Position numbers and translations under genes: made by a program. Positions 20,385 through 30,120 of a DNA stretch of 64,000 nucleotides are shown here, one piece after another. A model generated the notes under the pieces. It had not been told where the DNA came from, ran no database searches, and was given only the letters and a program-made list of their open reading frames with translations. Position 1 is the first letter of the stretch; the number at the start of each line of letters is the position of its first letter. This stretch comes from Lunularia cruciata (taxonomy: Eukaryota; Streptophyta; Marchantiopsida; Lunulariales; Lunulariaceae): contig OX419760.1 in assembly GCA_948567375.1 (NCBI GenBank), forward strand, positions 59,826,911 to 59,890,910, given 5' to 3'.

Positions 20385-20606
20385 TCATAATAGAATGTAG
20401 ATCGTCAAATCCCACTCTCTGTCATATATCACCACAGGTAGAATCACCGGGTTTGGTGAGTTCATCACTCTGTCCATGAATTCCGCACCAAAGTGATAAA
20501 CTAGCGATACTCTCATCTGCTCACGCTGGATGTACATAACCTTGATGTGGAATGGGTTTGAGAATGGAAAGCTAGGTGCGGGAAATTGTCCCCCCGGCGC
20601 CTCCAT
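20385..20606 (-). CDS. B2 upstream ORF 1, related to ORF 2
   Basis: 73 codons starting MEAPGG, just after the leader. It contains NPFHIKV and HFGAEFMDRVMNS, then VILPVVIYDREWDL. The block FGAEFMDRV matches FGEEYYQRV of ORF 2, and both are followed by a hydrophobic, proline-containing stretch, so the two frames look like tandem copies of one domain. Length and stop position are conserved in all four family B copies (73 or 74 codons). Internal stops are absent in B2, B3 and B4. Function unknown; an SPFH-like origin is only a hypothesis. Confidence 0.5.
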   Translation of the reverse strand: MEAPGGQFPAPSFPFSNPFHIKVMYIQREQMRVSLVYHFGAEFMDRVMNSPNPVILPVVIYDREWDLTIYILL

Positions 20607-20733
20607 CCCATCCGCTCTCTAAAGTCCTTCCTAAGTCTAGCGATTACTCTATGTTCTCCACCTCAAATTACTCAGTTTTAGTAGTTCGTGCTATTCCAAG
20701 AGGGGTGATCCACTCTCTTGGACTAGAACACTC

Positions 20734-20745
20734 GCTTTGATACCA
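20734..20745 (-). other. B2 primer-binding site
   Basis: On the minus strand TGGTATCAAAGC, one base after the 5' LTR, has a single change from the initiator-methionine tRNA site. Confidence 0.85.
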
Positions 20746-20746
20746 T

Positions 20747-21484
20747 TGTAATACTCCGAGGACAAGAGAAGAGAGAAAACACAGATTGCACACTCCAACA
20801 TTCCATGCCCCAAGGGAGCACCTTCTCTTTATTATATAGACAAAGAGGATCTCCTCCAAGGAAGCTCCACCATAGGATTAAGGACACAGATAGGTGACAT
20901 GTCAGCAAGCTCCACCCTTGGATTACTTACTTGGGTGGGTGACCTGTCTGGTCTAGGTCCTATCTGGTTGGTCAAACGAGCTTTGACCGGAGGGAATCTT
21001 TTAGGGAATCTTCCTGTAGGAATCTCAGAATCACATGAGTAAGGTACCGTTGGAAAGCTCTCGACGAGACAAACCAAGCGGGAGGGAAAGCCAGCCTTTT
21101 CTCCATTGGAGGGGGAATCTGCACATTTTCAAGGCCTAATTCATCCGTTTAGGCCTCCGAAATTGCCTTCAAAGTTTTCAGGCATATTTCGGTTCCTACT
21201 CTATTAGTAGAAGTCTCCTTTTGGTGATACCTCTTTCTGATCTGTTTAGTCCATCATGTGTAACATCCTTCCAGATGTTACCAAACCAATTCTCACCTTT
21301 AAATCATATGTCTAGCTATTGGTTCTAAGGTTCTCAAGTCTATTTCGGTTTCTGCCCTATTAGTAGAAGTACTCTTTTGGTGATACTTCTATCTGATCTA
21401 TTTTGACCATCATGTAAACATCATTCTAGATGTTACCAAACCGAATTTCACATCTAGATCATATGGCTAACCCTTGGTATTACA
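20747..21484 (-). repeat. B2 5' LTR
   Basis: 738 bp. On the minus strand it starts TGTAATACCAAGGG and ends GGAGTATTACA. A TATATAATAAA box lies at about 20828-20838 (minus). It is followed by the right copy of the target duplication, ATATG (21485-21489). Confidence 0.95.
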
Positions 21485-21489
21485 ATATG

Positions 21490-22236
21490 CTACTAAGGTA
21501 TCACAGCATTATCTCTTGGGAAAACAAGTGATCATGCAAACCGATCATAAATCCTTATTACAAACATTATATTTGGAACACATGAAGAGTTGATGTCATT
21601 GATGGGAAGAACAACTACATTTTTTTGACCTCAAACTTGAGAGAACAAACTCAATAGGTTTTATATCATTCCCAATGCCCTATCACAATAAAAAGAGGTG
21701 AAGTCTCTTCCTCTCATCATGGTGGCAATTACAACAATGTCAATCAACTCCAAGATCCGAGTTGAGTTGAGTACCACTTAATTTCAAATAGAACAAGGTA
21801 GTCTTGTTGCACATGACAATGTATATAACACCTTCTCCTTCAAGGAAGGCCTTCTATTTTGGGAGAAATGGATCTATGTTCTAGCCCAAGAGTGATCTAT
21901 GACTTGTGCACCTTCAAGAAGCCCATGACTTACCAATTGTTGGTCACAAGGGTGTGAAAAAGACCTTGGGTACCCTACAATGCCAATGATGGTGGTCCAA
22001 CATGGCATGTGATGTTTGAGAGTTTGTACAATCTTGTGAGAGCTACCAATGCAACAAGGCCAACAACCAAAAACCAAGTGGACTCCTTCAACCACTTCCT
22101 ATCCTATATGCTCAATGGGAACAAGTGAGCTTAGATCTCATCACATCCTTGCCCAAGACAAAGCAAGGTCAACAAAAATCATGGATTTTTTGGATAATCT
22201 CAATAAGCAAATCCATTTCACACCAACCTTTGATAT
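21490..22236 (+). pseudogene. A2 RNase H end and integrase start, relic
   Basis: It continues A2 after B2 (GCTACTAAGGTATCAC...TATCTCTTGGG, as in A1 at about 17930) through the RNase H end, the integrase zinc-finger region and the start of the core ([10 protein letters not shown] equivalent). Stops and frame changes are frequent. It ends at GATAT, where the 599-bp solo LTR is inserted. Confidence 0.8.
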
Positions 22237-22835
22237 TGTAATACAAGCAGCTAGATATATTATCTAGAGGTGAAAATTGGCTTGGTAACATCTAGAAAGA
22301 TGTTGTGTAAAATGGGCTCGGTAGATCAAAGAGAGGTGTTACCAAAAGAGCACTTCTACTAATAGGGAAAAAGTCCAAAATAGCTTGAAAACTTTAGAGC
22401 CAATTTTGGAGACCTAAACGGATGAATTAGGCCTTGAAAATGGAAAGATAATTCTCTCTAAGGGACAAAAAGCTTGCCTAATCCCCCTATTATTTGTCTC
22501 ATTGAGAGCTTTCTAATCGTACCTCACCGACACAATTTTGAGCTCTCTACAAGAAGATTCCCTAAAAGTTCCCTTTAGTCAAACCCATTTGACCAACTAG
22601 ATAGGACAAGGACTAACATGTCACCCATCCAAACAACTAATCCAAGGATGAAGCTTTCTGACAGCTCACCAATCCACGTATCTGATCCAAGGGTAGAGAT
22701 TCCTTTGAGGGGATCCTCTTTGCTATATAATAAAGAGAAGGTGCTCCTTTGGGAGCATCGGAGGATTGAGTGTGAAACTTGTGTTTTCTCTCTTGTATCT
22801 CTCTTGGAGAGTTCTCTTGTCCTTGGAGTATTATA
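22237..22835 (+). repeat. Divergent family B-type solo LTR
   Basis: 599 bp from TGTAATACAAGCAGC to GGAGTATTATA, flanked by the perfect duplication GATAT (22232-22236 and 22836-22840). It shares blocks with the family B LTR (CTTCTACTAATAG, CCTAAACGGATGAATTAGG, TATATAATAAAG), but it lacks about 140 bp and is strongly diverged. It is what remains after recombination between the two LTRs of an older subfamily member. It interrupts the A2 integrase. Confidence 0.9.
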
Positions 22836-22840
22836 GATAT

Positions 22841-23477
22841 TATGGATGCTCCAGCATTGACCCAAATCTACTTGGACAATGTTTTCAAGTATCATGGGAT
22901 ACTTGTCTCCAACCATGATCCTCATTTCATTGGAAAATTTTGACAAGCATTCTTCAAGATACTTGGCACCAAGTTTGCTTTGTCCATAGCCTATCATCCT
23001 CAAAATGATGGACAAACCAAACATGCAAATTGCACCTTGAAGGATATACTTTGTGCCTATGTCAACATTCACCATACCAACAGGGATGAGTGTCTTGCAA
23101 CTATTGAGTTTGCCTACAATAATTCCAATCATGCAAGCATTGGATTCTCTCCCTTCTTCCTTAATTTTAGCCAAGACCCACTTGTTCCAAATTTTCTTCT
23201 TGCTCCTCCTCCATCTTAGGTCCCTCATAGTTTCACCTTCTTGACCATAATATGCTAATAATCCTTACAAAAAGCCAAATCTCATCTCCTTGTTCCTCAA
23301 AATTGTCAAAAACAATATGCAGACCAATATTGTTGTGATCTCACTTTTCAACTTGGTGATATAGCTATGTTTTCTTCTAGTAACCTACCCCTCCCACTTG
23401 GTACACAAATTTGTAAACTTGCTCCTAATTGGATAGGTCCATTTGATATCACCCAAATCATTTCTCTTGTTGCTTAT
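22841..23477 (+). pseudogene. A2 integrase core, relic
   Basis: It continues A2 with the second half of the integrase core. The catalytic Glu of TERAN in A1 is Lys here (GQTKHAN near 23010), so the DDE triad is lost. It continues to the GPY/F region ([11 protein letters not shown]) and stops at GTTGCTTAT, where B3 begins. About 185 bp of A2 expected after this point are missing. Confidence 0.8.
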
Positions 23478-23960
23478 AGGGAATCTTCCTATAGGAGTCT
23501 TTGAATCACGTAAGGTACTATTGGAAAGCTCTCGACAAGACAAACCAGTGAGGAGGGAAGGCCAACTTTTCCTCCATTTGGGGGGGGGGGGGATTTGCAC
23601 ATTTTCAAGGCCTAATTCATCCGTTTAGGCCTCCAAAATTGCCTTCAAAGATTTCAAGCATATTTTGGTTCCTACTCTATTAGTAGAAGTCCCCTTTTTT
23701 GATACCTCTTTCTGATCTCTTTAGTCTATCATGTGTAACATCCTTCCAGATGTTACCAAACCAATTCTCACCTTTAAATCATATGTCTAGCTATTGGTTC
23801 TAAGGTTCTCAAGTCTATTTCAGTTTTTGCTCTATTAGTAGAAGTACTCTTTTGGTGATATTTCTATCTGATCTATTGTGACCATCATGTATAGCATCAT
23901 TCTAGATGCTACCAAACCAAATTTCACATCTAGATCATATGGCTAGCTCGTGGTATTACA
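23478..23960 (-). repeat. B3 3' LTR, truncated
   Basis: On the minus strand it starts TGTAATACCACGAGC and stops within the family B LTR at AAGATTCCCT, where A2 sequence takes over. The final roughly 255 bp, including the TATA box, are missing. A run of 13 G lies at 23580-23592 on the plus strand. Confidence 0.9.
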
Positions 23961-23976
23961 GACCTCCCTCCTTTTA
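23961..23976 (-). other. B3 polypurine tract
   Basis: On the minus strand AAAAGGAGGGAGGTC lies directly before the 3' LTR, identical to B2. Confidence 0.85.
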
Positions 23977-26900
23977 AGATGCAACATCCTCATTGTGCAA
24001 TTGTTGTTCAAATGCTTGCACCAACACCGGTGCATGTGTCAAATTAGCAGCGGGCTCCCATGTTGCTTCATAGAGGGGGTAACCTTTCCACTATATGAGA
24101 TATTCCACCCACGGATGGCAAATACCACGCATGCGTTTTTGGAGAATACGCTCCACTTCATATTCTTTTGTGTCATCAATGAGTGTCGGACAAGGTCAAA
24201 TGTCTTGTGTGAAATAACATTGGCCTGATTGGGGAGCATATCTGCATAGTAGGAAACATGGAACACTAGATGGATCTTCATGTGTGGTGGTAGCTCAAGG
24301 TGATAGGCCACAACGGCGACACAATGAAGAATCGAGAAAGGCCCAATAAAACAAGGTCTGAGCTTATGAGGTCCAACTAATGTGAGGTTGGTTGTCGATA
24401 GCCACACTTGATCCCCAATGTTGAACTCCATGTGCCTATGGTGTGCATCAGCATACTGCTTCTGTCAATTTTGTGCAATCTATAATCTGTGCTTGGCGCT
24501 CTCCACACTGTGTTGGATTCTAGAAACAAATGTGTTGACGGCATCGACCTTGGTAGCCACTGGATGGATCTTCATCAAGCTAGAAGGTGTGAAGGGATGC
24601 TCACCATACATGAGGAAGAACGGAGTGACCTAGGTAGATGCATTCACTGAATTGTTCTAAGCGAATTCCACCAACGGGAGTAGGGTGGCCCACCTCTCTT
24701 GCTCTTCTAAGGTGAAGCCGCGTAACATGTCTTCAATCGTGCAATTAGCCCGCTCTGTTTGGCCATCTATTTATGGGTGGTAAGCTGTGGACATGGCCAA
24801 CTTGGTTTTGAAGAAACCAAAGATTGTTTGCTAGAACAAACAGGTGAATTGAGTACCTCTATTAGTGATAAGTACTCTAGACATGCCATGGTGAGAGAAG
24901 GCTGCATCTAAGTATAATTGAGGTAGTTGTGGAGCGGTCACATCCTTGGTGGTATGACATACATGAATCATTTTGCTAAGCCGGTTCACAAAGATCATGA
25001 TAGAGTCAAACCCTGAGGTGGTCTTGGGTAATTCACAGACGAGATCCATACTCACTTGTTCCCAACGTTGGGTAGGCGTGGGGACAGGTTGAAGGAGCCT
25101 TGTAGGAGCTTGATTAGAGGCTTTGTTCTGTTGAAAAAGTAGGCAGCTGCACACGTAGTCCATCATGTCGTTGTTCATCTTGGGCCAATAGTAATGGCGT
25201 TGGACTGCATCCAAGGTCTTGTCTACTCCAACATGACCTGCAATGGCCGAATCATGACATTCTGCTAGAATGGTGGTGCACAATTCTGGGACATTTGGGA
25301 TCCATGATCTACCATCACGAAAGGTGAGTCCTTGGGTGCTGATGATGCCTTTGGATGATTGCGTTTCTATCATCTGTGGATCAGTTTTTGTAGCAGCCAG
25401 AATCTCTGGCTAGAATTCAAGGTTAATCTTAACCTCTACCACCAAGTTGTTTGCCATTAGCATACAGTTAAATGCATCTGCAAGTTGCTTCTTACCTTCC
25501 CCTGTAGGTAATTGACATGTTGAAGTGTTGTCGCTACTCTGCCCACCAAATCTGGCGACGAGATAGATCCTTCTACATCTCAAGGTAGACTAGTGGTTTG
25601 TGGTCTGTCTCTACTACAAATGCCTTCTTGCCCAGACAGTGCTTCCAATGCTTGGTTGCCAAAAGAATGGCCAGCTCTTCTTGTTCAGTGATGTGGTAGT
25701 TATGCTATACCGGTAACAAATTTTGAGAGAAATATGCAATTGGATGCCATCCGTCATGCCACTCTTGTTGTAGGACTGCTCCTATTGCTACGCTTGATGC
25801 ATCTATAGCCAACTTGATTGGTCATTTTGGGTCATACCACTTCAAGATTGGTGCATATAGCAAGGCTGCTTTCAATTCTTGAAAGACCAACTCTTGTGCG
25901 GTTCCCCATGTCCACTTCTTCCCCTTGCCAAGTAGTGCCGTTAAAGGTTATGTGACCTTGGAGAAGTCCTTGACAAATCTACGATAGAATCCCGTCAACC
26001 TCAAGAAGCTCTTGAGTTGAGTCTGATCTTCTAGGGCACGCCATGTTTGAATGATCTCTATTTTATCTATCAATACTTGAATGCCCTCTGCACTTACTCT
26101 ATGCCCCAAGTAGTCTACTTCAGACTTGCCAAACTCACACTTTGAGATTTTGGCGTACAATTGATTATGTCTTAGAATCTGGAGGACTTCTCGTAGATGT
26201 TGTTTGTGTTCTGTCATTGTGCTACTATATACTAAGATATCGTCCAAGAAGACGATAACAGACTTATCCAATTATAGACAAAATATGTCATTCATTAGAC
26301 TCATGAAAGTGGCAGGTGCATTGGTAAGGCCAAAAAGGCATCACAAGATACTCAAAGTGGCTATACTTGGTTTGAAAGGTAGTTTTGTACACATCCTCCT
26401 CTGCAATTTGGATTTGATTGTTATCGCTCCGCAAGTCCAATTTGGTGAAGTATCTTGCTCCATGGAGTTGATCAAATAGGTCATCCATGCAAAGTAAGGG
26501 GTATTTGTTCTTCATTTTTTGTTGATTGAGACCTCGATAGTCAATGCACATGCCCATTGTACCATCCTTCTTCTTCACAAACAAGACAAGATCCCCATAT
26601 GGTGATATGCTAGGTTGGATGAACCCCTTCTGCAGCATCTCCTCAATTTGAGTCTTACACTCCTCCAACTCATGAGGTGATAGACAATATGGGGCCTTAC
26701 AAGGAGGTGTCTTCCCCGGGAGTGTCTCAATTTTATGATCTACTCTCCTTTTTGGTGGTAATCCTAAGGGTAGATCATCGAGAAAGACATCTTGAAATGC
26801 ATCCACCATAGCCTTCAATTTCTCAAGAACTTGTCCATCAAGTTGTGCACTCTGGACTTCTCTTATTAGACCCATGAAACATCTATCGATCTTATAGACA

Positions 26901-27402
26901 GTTGCCGTCCTTATGACATATAGGGGCAGATCCTGCTTGGGTGATTTTTCTTTAACCCCAATGATTGACCATTGGTGGGTTCTCACTATTTTCTTCCTCC
27001 AATCTACCATAGAGTTGTACTGCTCTATCCATGGCATGCCTAAGATTGCATCATAACAAGCTAATTGTATCACTCACCACTCAATTGCTTCCTGATATTC
27101 TCCTACAGAGAGTGTTATCCATCTAGGTAATGATTCAATCCTCTCTGTTTGCCCATAAGGCAACTCTACTTCTTCACTCCTATCCCTCTCTAGATCCATT
27201 CCCAGTCTTATTGCAATAGAGCGAGATAAGAAATTCTCTATTGCTCTCAGATCGATTAATACTCTCACTTGATTGTCTTTTAGGACTCCATTCATGACAA
27301 TCAATTGTAAGGTTGCCTTTCGAGATCTTTGCACATTAATCTTCTTCCTTCTCTCACTTCTCTTCTTCCTTATTGAGCTATTAAGGCTACAAGGTATATT
27401 TA
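23974..27402 (-). pseudogene. B3 pol relic
   Basis: Readable minus-strand blocks: protease (27074-27409, active site DLRAI, so the catalytic DSG is lost), RT N-terminal half (26288-27073), RT palm with VFLDDIL and the connection (25948-26271), RNase H with several stops, integrase (24831-25373; HHCC with LLFQQ in place of LLCQQ, losing the last Cys) and the chromodomain region (24039-24431), frame-shifted. Order and orientation are those of B2. It keeps glutamine codons where B2 has stops, so those B2 stops are not ancestral. Confidence 0.85.
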
Positions 27403-28152
27403 CTGGCAATCTTTGTTTTCCAAAGTGATTTCTACTTCCTCTTCTTCAATGCGCCTCTCCATGTTGTTCAAAGATTGCATGTACGAAGGCCGAGGACCTC
27501 GAGGGAAACAAGTGCGACAATTGGTAGATATGTGCCCAATACGGCCATAATTGTAACAATGGCGTTGTTCTCCTTGAGTTCCTTCTCCTTGTGGAACTCC
27601 ATCTCTTCTTTCTCCTACCCGTCCACGCTCTCCTTGAAGCGGTCATGCTTCTCAATCTCGAAATCAAAGGTTGCCTAATTCCATCGGTATTGGTCCACCC
27701 ATGTGTGGCATTTATGCTTGATAATGTTGAGGTGGGACTACTGCTTCACCTCCACCCAATGCTCCTACTATTCTCTGTGCACAAGCAATGGCTTCAAATA
27801 CTGTGAGATGATTTTGCACCATGAGTTCTTGGCAAATCCGCTCCTTTAACCCTTGTTTGAAATTGTTGGGAGCCTCTGCTTGACTCATGTCAGTTATTGC
27901 AACTTGTAGATCCAGAAATGCCTCCACATACTCTTGTATGATATTCTTCTATCTCAATCTCCATAGTCGCGTTTGAGCCATCTGCACAAAATCCACCAAT
28001 TAGAAATTCTTCAGTAATCCTTCTTGCATGGCTTGATCATTCTTGAGGATTTGCACTTGACTTTGTAACGTCTCCATGGTCATCTTAATCTCTCAAAATT
28101 CATTCAACATCCCTTGCATTCCTTGCACCAGCTCTTGCAATTGCGGATCCAT
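27400..28152 (-). pseudogene. B3 gag relic with internal deletion
   Basis: The gag start ATGGATCCGCAATTGC is at 28152. About 340 bp are missing relative to B2: the sequence jumps at 28019 between two copies of CTTCTTGCAT that are present at both ends of the missing segment in B2 (about 14028 and 14366). The zinc-knuckle region (near 27540) reads LQLWPYWAHIYQLSH in the visible long frame; the true gag frame has CYNYGRIGHISTNC, with the second Cys changed to Tyr. Confidence 0.8.
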
Positions 28153-28185
28153 TGTTCCTGCAACACTCAATTGCTAATGTCTACT

Positions 28186-28618
28186 TCAATACAGAGTCAA
28201 TATGATCACTCGAGAAGGCGCACAAACTATCAGAACTACCATTGGGACCTCAAAAGCTATCACTCATTAATAATACTCCTCGCCAAAATTCCTAACCACA
28301 AAATCTCTAAACATCACTTTCGGTCTCACTACATAACAGATTTCTACTTGAGTGTTGAAAGGGAGAGGATTTGGGACATTCATATCCATATTATCATAAT
28401 AGAATGTAGATTGTCAAATCCCACTCTCTATTATATATCACCATAGGTAGAATCACCGGGTTTGGTGAGTTCATCACCCTATCCATGAATTCTATGCCAA
28501 AGTGATAAACTAGCGATATCTTCATTTGCTCATGTTGGATGTACATAACCTTGATGTGGAATGGATTTGGGTTAGTTAGATGGAAAGTTAGGTGCGGGAA
28601 ATTGTCCTCCCGATGCAT
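28186..28618 (-). pseudogene. B3 upstream ORF pair
   Basis: ORF 1 (28394-28618, 74 codons) is open and ends at the conserved TGA. ORF 2 (28186-28389) starts 7 nt after the T of that stop but has TAA in place of the CAA of the YYQRV motif. Elsewhere the proteins match B2 closely. The retained length of ORF 1 in a decayed copy shows it was intact when B3 inserted. Confidence 0.6.
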
Positions 28619-28762
28619 CCATCCCGTCTGCTCTCTAAAGTCCTTCCTAAGTCTAACAATTACTCTATGTTCTCCACCTCAAATCACTTAGTTTCAGTAG
28701 TTTGTGCTCTTCCAAGAGGGGTGATCTACTCTCTTGGACTAAGATACTTGCTCTGATACCAT

Positions 28763-29492
28763 TGTAATACTTCGAGGACAAGGGAAGAGAGAAAACACAA
28801 ATTACACACTCAACATTTGGTGCCTCAAAGGAGCACCTTCTCTTTATTATATAGACAAAGAGGATCTCCTCCAAGGAAGCTCCACCATAGGATTAGGCAC
28901 ACATATAGGTGACATGTCCTCAAGCTCCACCCTTGGATTACTTCCTTGGATGGGTGACATGTCGGTCTAGGTCCTATCCGGTTGGTCAAACAAGCTTTGA
29001 CCGGAAGCAATCTTTTAGGGAATCTTCCTGTAGGAGTCTCAGAATCACGTAAGATACCATTGGAAAGCTCTCGACAAGACAAACCAAGGGGAGGGAAGGC
29101 CACCCTTTCTTCCATTGTGGGGGAATTTGCACATTTTTTAGGCCTAATTCATCCGTTTAGGCCTCCAAAATTGCCTTCAAAGATTTCAAGCATATTTTGG
29201 TTCCTACTCTATTAGTAGAAGTCCTCTTTTTTGATACCTCTTTCTGATCTCTTTAGTCTATCATGTGTAACATCCTTCCAGATGTTACCAAACCAATTCT
29301 CACCTTTAAATCATATGTCTAGCTATTGGTTCTAAGGTTCTCAAGTCTATTTTGGTTTCTGCTCTATTAGTAGAAGTACTCTTTTGGTGATATTTCTATC
29401 TGATCTATTATGACCATCATGTATAGCATCATTCTAGATGCTACCAAACCAAATTTCACATCTAGATCATATGGCTAGCTCATGGTATAACA
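28763..29492 (-). repeat. B3 5' LTR
   Basis: 730 bp. On the minus strand it begins TGTTATACCATGAGC and ends GAAGTATTACA, followed by the primer site TGGTATCAGAGC (28750-28761), which is a perfect match to initiator-methionine tRNA. Confidence 0.92.
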
Positions 29493-29646
29493 CATGGCCA
29501 CCAACAACATACTAAGTACAAGCTCCTTTGGAAAGTGTATCCCTTTCATGATGCCACTTTCTCATCTCCAAAATGCACAAATGGCTATTAAGGAGTTTGA
29601 AGCTTCCATGGTAATGAGGATATCACTAACTAGCGGTGAGGGAATA
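29493..29646 (+). pseudogene. A2 chromodomain end and polypurine tract, relic
   Basis: This corresponds to A1 from about 19512: CAACATAC(T)AAGTACAAG...CTTTGGAAA (YKVLWK) to AAGGAGTTTGAAGCTTC (KEFEAS) and the purine stretch before the LTR. The WEP segment is lost in a small deletion. Confidence 0.8.
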
Positions 29647-30120
29647 TATAACAATATGGAGTTTATAGATAAGTTAGTTGAGACTAAGGAAGTAGCAAAT
29701 AGGCCACATTAGCAAAGAGTTATAAGAATATTCTAGAAGAATCTAGGAAGCTACTTGGTACATTATAAGTATTGGATAATGTGCATGCAAAGTGGGTGAC
29801 TTCTAGGAGAAAGTTTCTTGGGAAGCTTCCCGGCTGGTTTAGCTTGTACATCAAGTAGATAGCTTCTTGAGAAGCTTCCAACTAGCTTAGCTTGCATGCC
29901 AAATAGACAATTTCTAGAAGGAAGCTTCTTGAGAAGCTTCCCAATTAGCTTGGCTTGCACTCCAAGAAGGTGGCTTTTAGAAAGTTTCTTGAGAAGCTTC
30001 TCAAGAGCCTTGTTTACTACGTATAAATACCATAGCCCAAGCTCATACTATGCATTCAAAGTTTCACTCATTCAAGAGTGTAATATTCCATTCTCCTATT
30101 TCTCTCCTTAGATTTTTACA
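29647..30120 (+). repeat. A2 3' LTR
   Basis: 474 bp from TATAACAATATGGAG to GATTTTTACA. It keeps several GAAGCTTC and TTCTAGAA motifs of the HSE-like array and TATAAATACC near 30021. The reverse-transcriptase relic begins directly after it on the minus strand. Confidence 0.9.

Larger units (their letters stand above)
9232..21484 (-). mobile_element. Ty3/gypsy chromovirus B2 (family B) inside A2, host of A1
   Basis: B2 has two 738-bp LTRs, a primer site, two upstream frames, gag, pol with a chromodomain, and a polypurine tract, all on the minus strand. The perfect 5-bp duplication ATATG flanks it (9227-9231 and 21485-21489). The two A2 flanks join into continuous RNase H sequence. Its LTRs differ at about 14 positions plus two single-base indels by eye. 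Subtracting A1 and its target duplication leaves about 6.6 kb. Gag is cut by A1, and pol has a frame shift and several stops, so B2 cannot move by itself. Confidence 0.95.
23478..29492 (-). mobile_element. Ty3/gypsy chromovirus B3 (family B), 3' LTR truncated, inside A2
   Basis: A minus-strand copy with a 730-bp 5' LTR, PBS, upstream frames, gag, pol, polypurine tract and a 3' LTR cut to about 483 bp. The missing LTR end and the missing 185 bp of A2 lie side by side, so one deletion removed both, together with any target duplication. Gag has an internal deletion near 28019. All frames carry stops, but long stretches of pol remain readable. Confidence 0.9.
813..30120 (+). mobile_element. Old Ty3/gypsy chromovirus A2 (family A), split by four insertions
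   Basis: A2 is a decayed relative of the young element A1. Its pieces, in A1 order, are 813-3299 (part 5' LTR, PBS, gag, protease, RT start), 8635-9231 (RT end and RNase H), 21490-22236 (RNase H to integrase), 22841-23477 (integrase core and GPY/F region) and 29493-30120 (chromodomain end and 3' LTR). Each break coincides with the boundary of a family B element, and A1-like sequence resumes on the far side. Without the insertions A2 would be about 5.1 kb against 5.64 kb for A1. About 240 bp of the 5' LTR and about 185 bp before the chromodomain are missing. All frames carry many stops. Confidence 0.9.
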
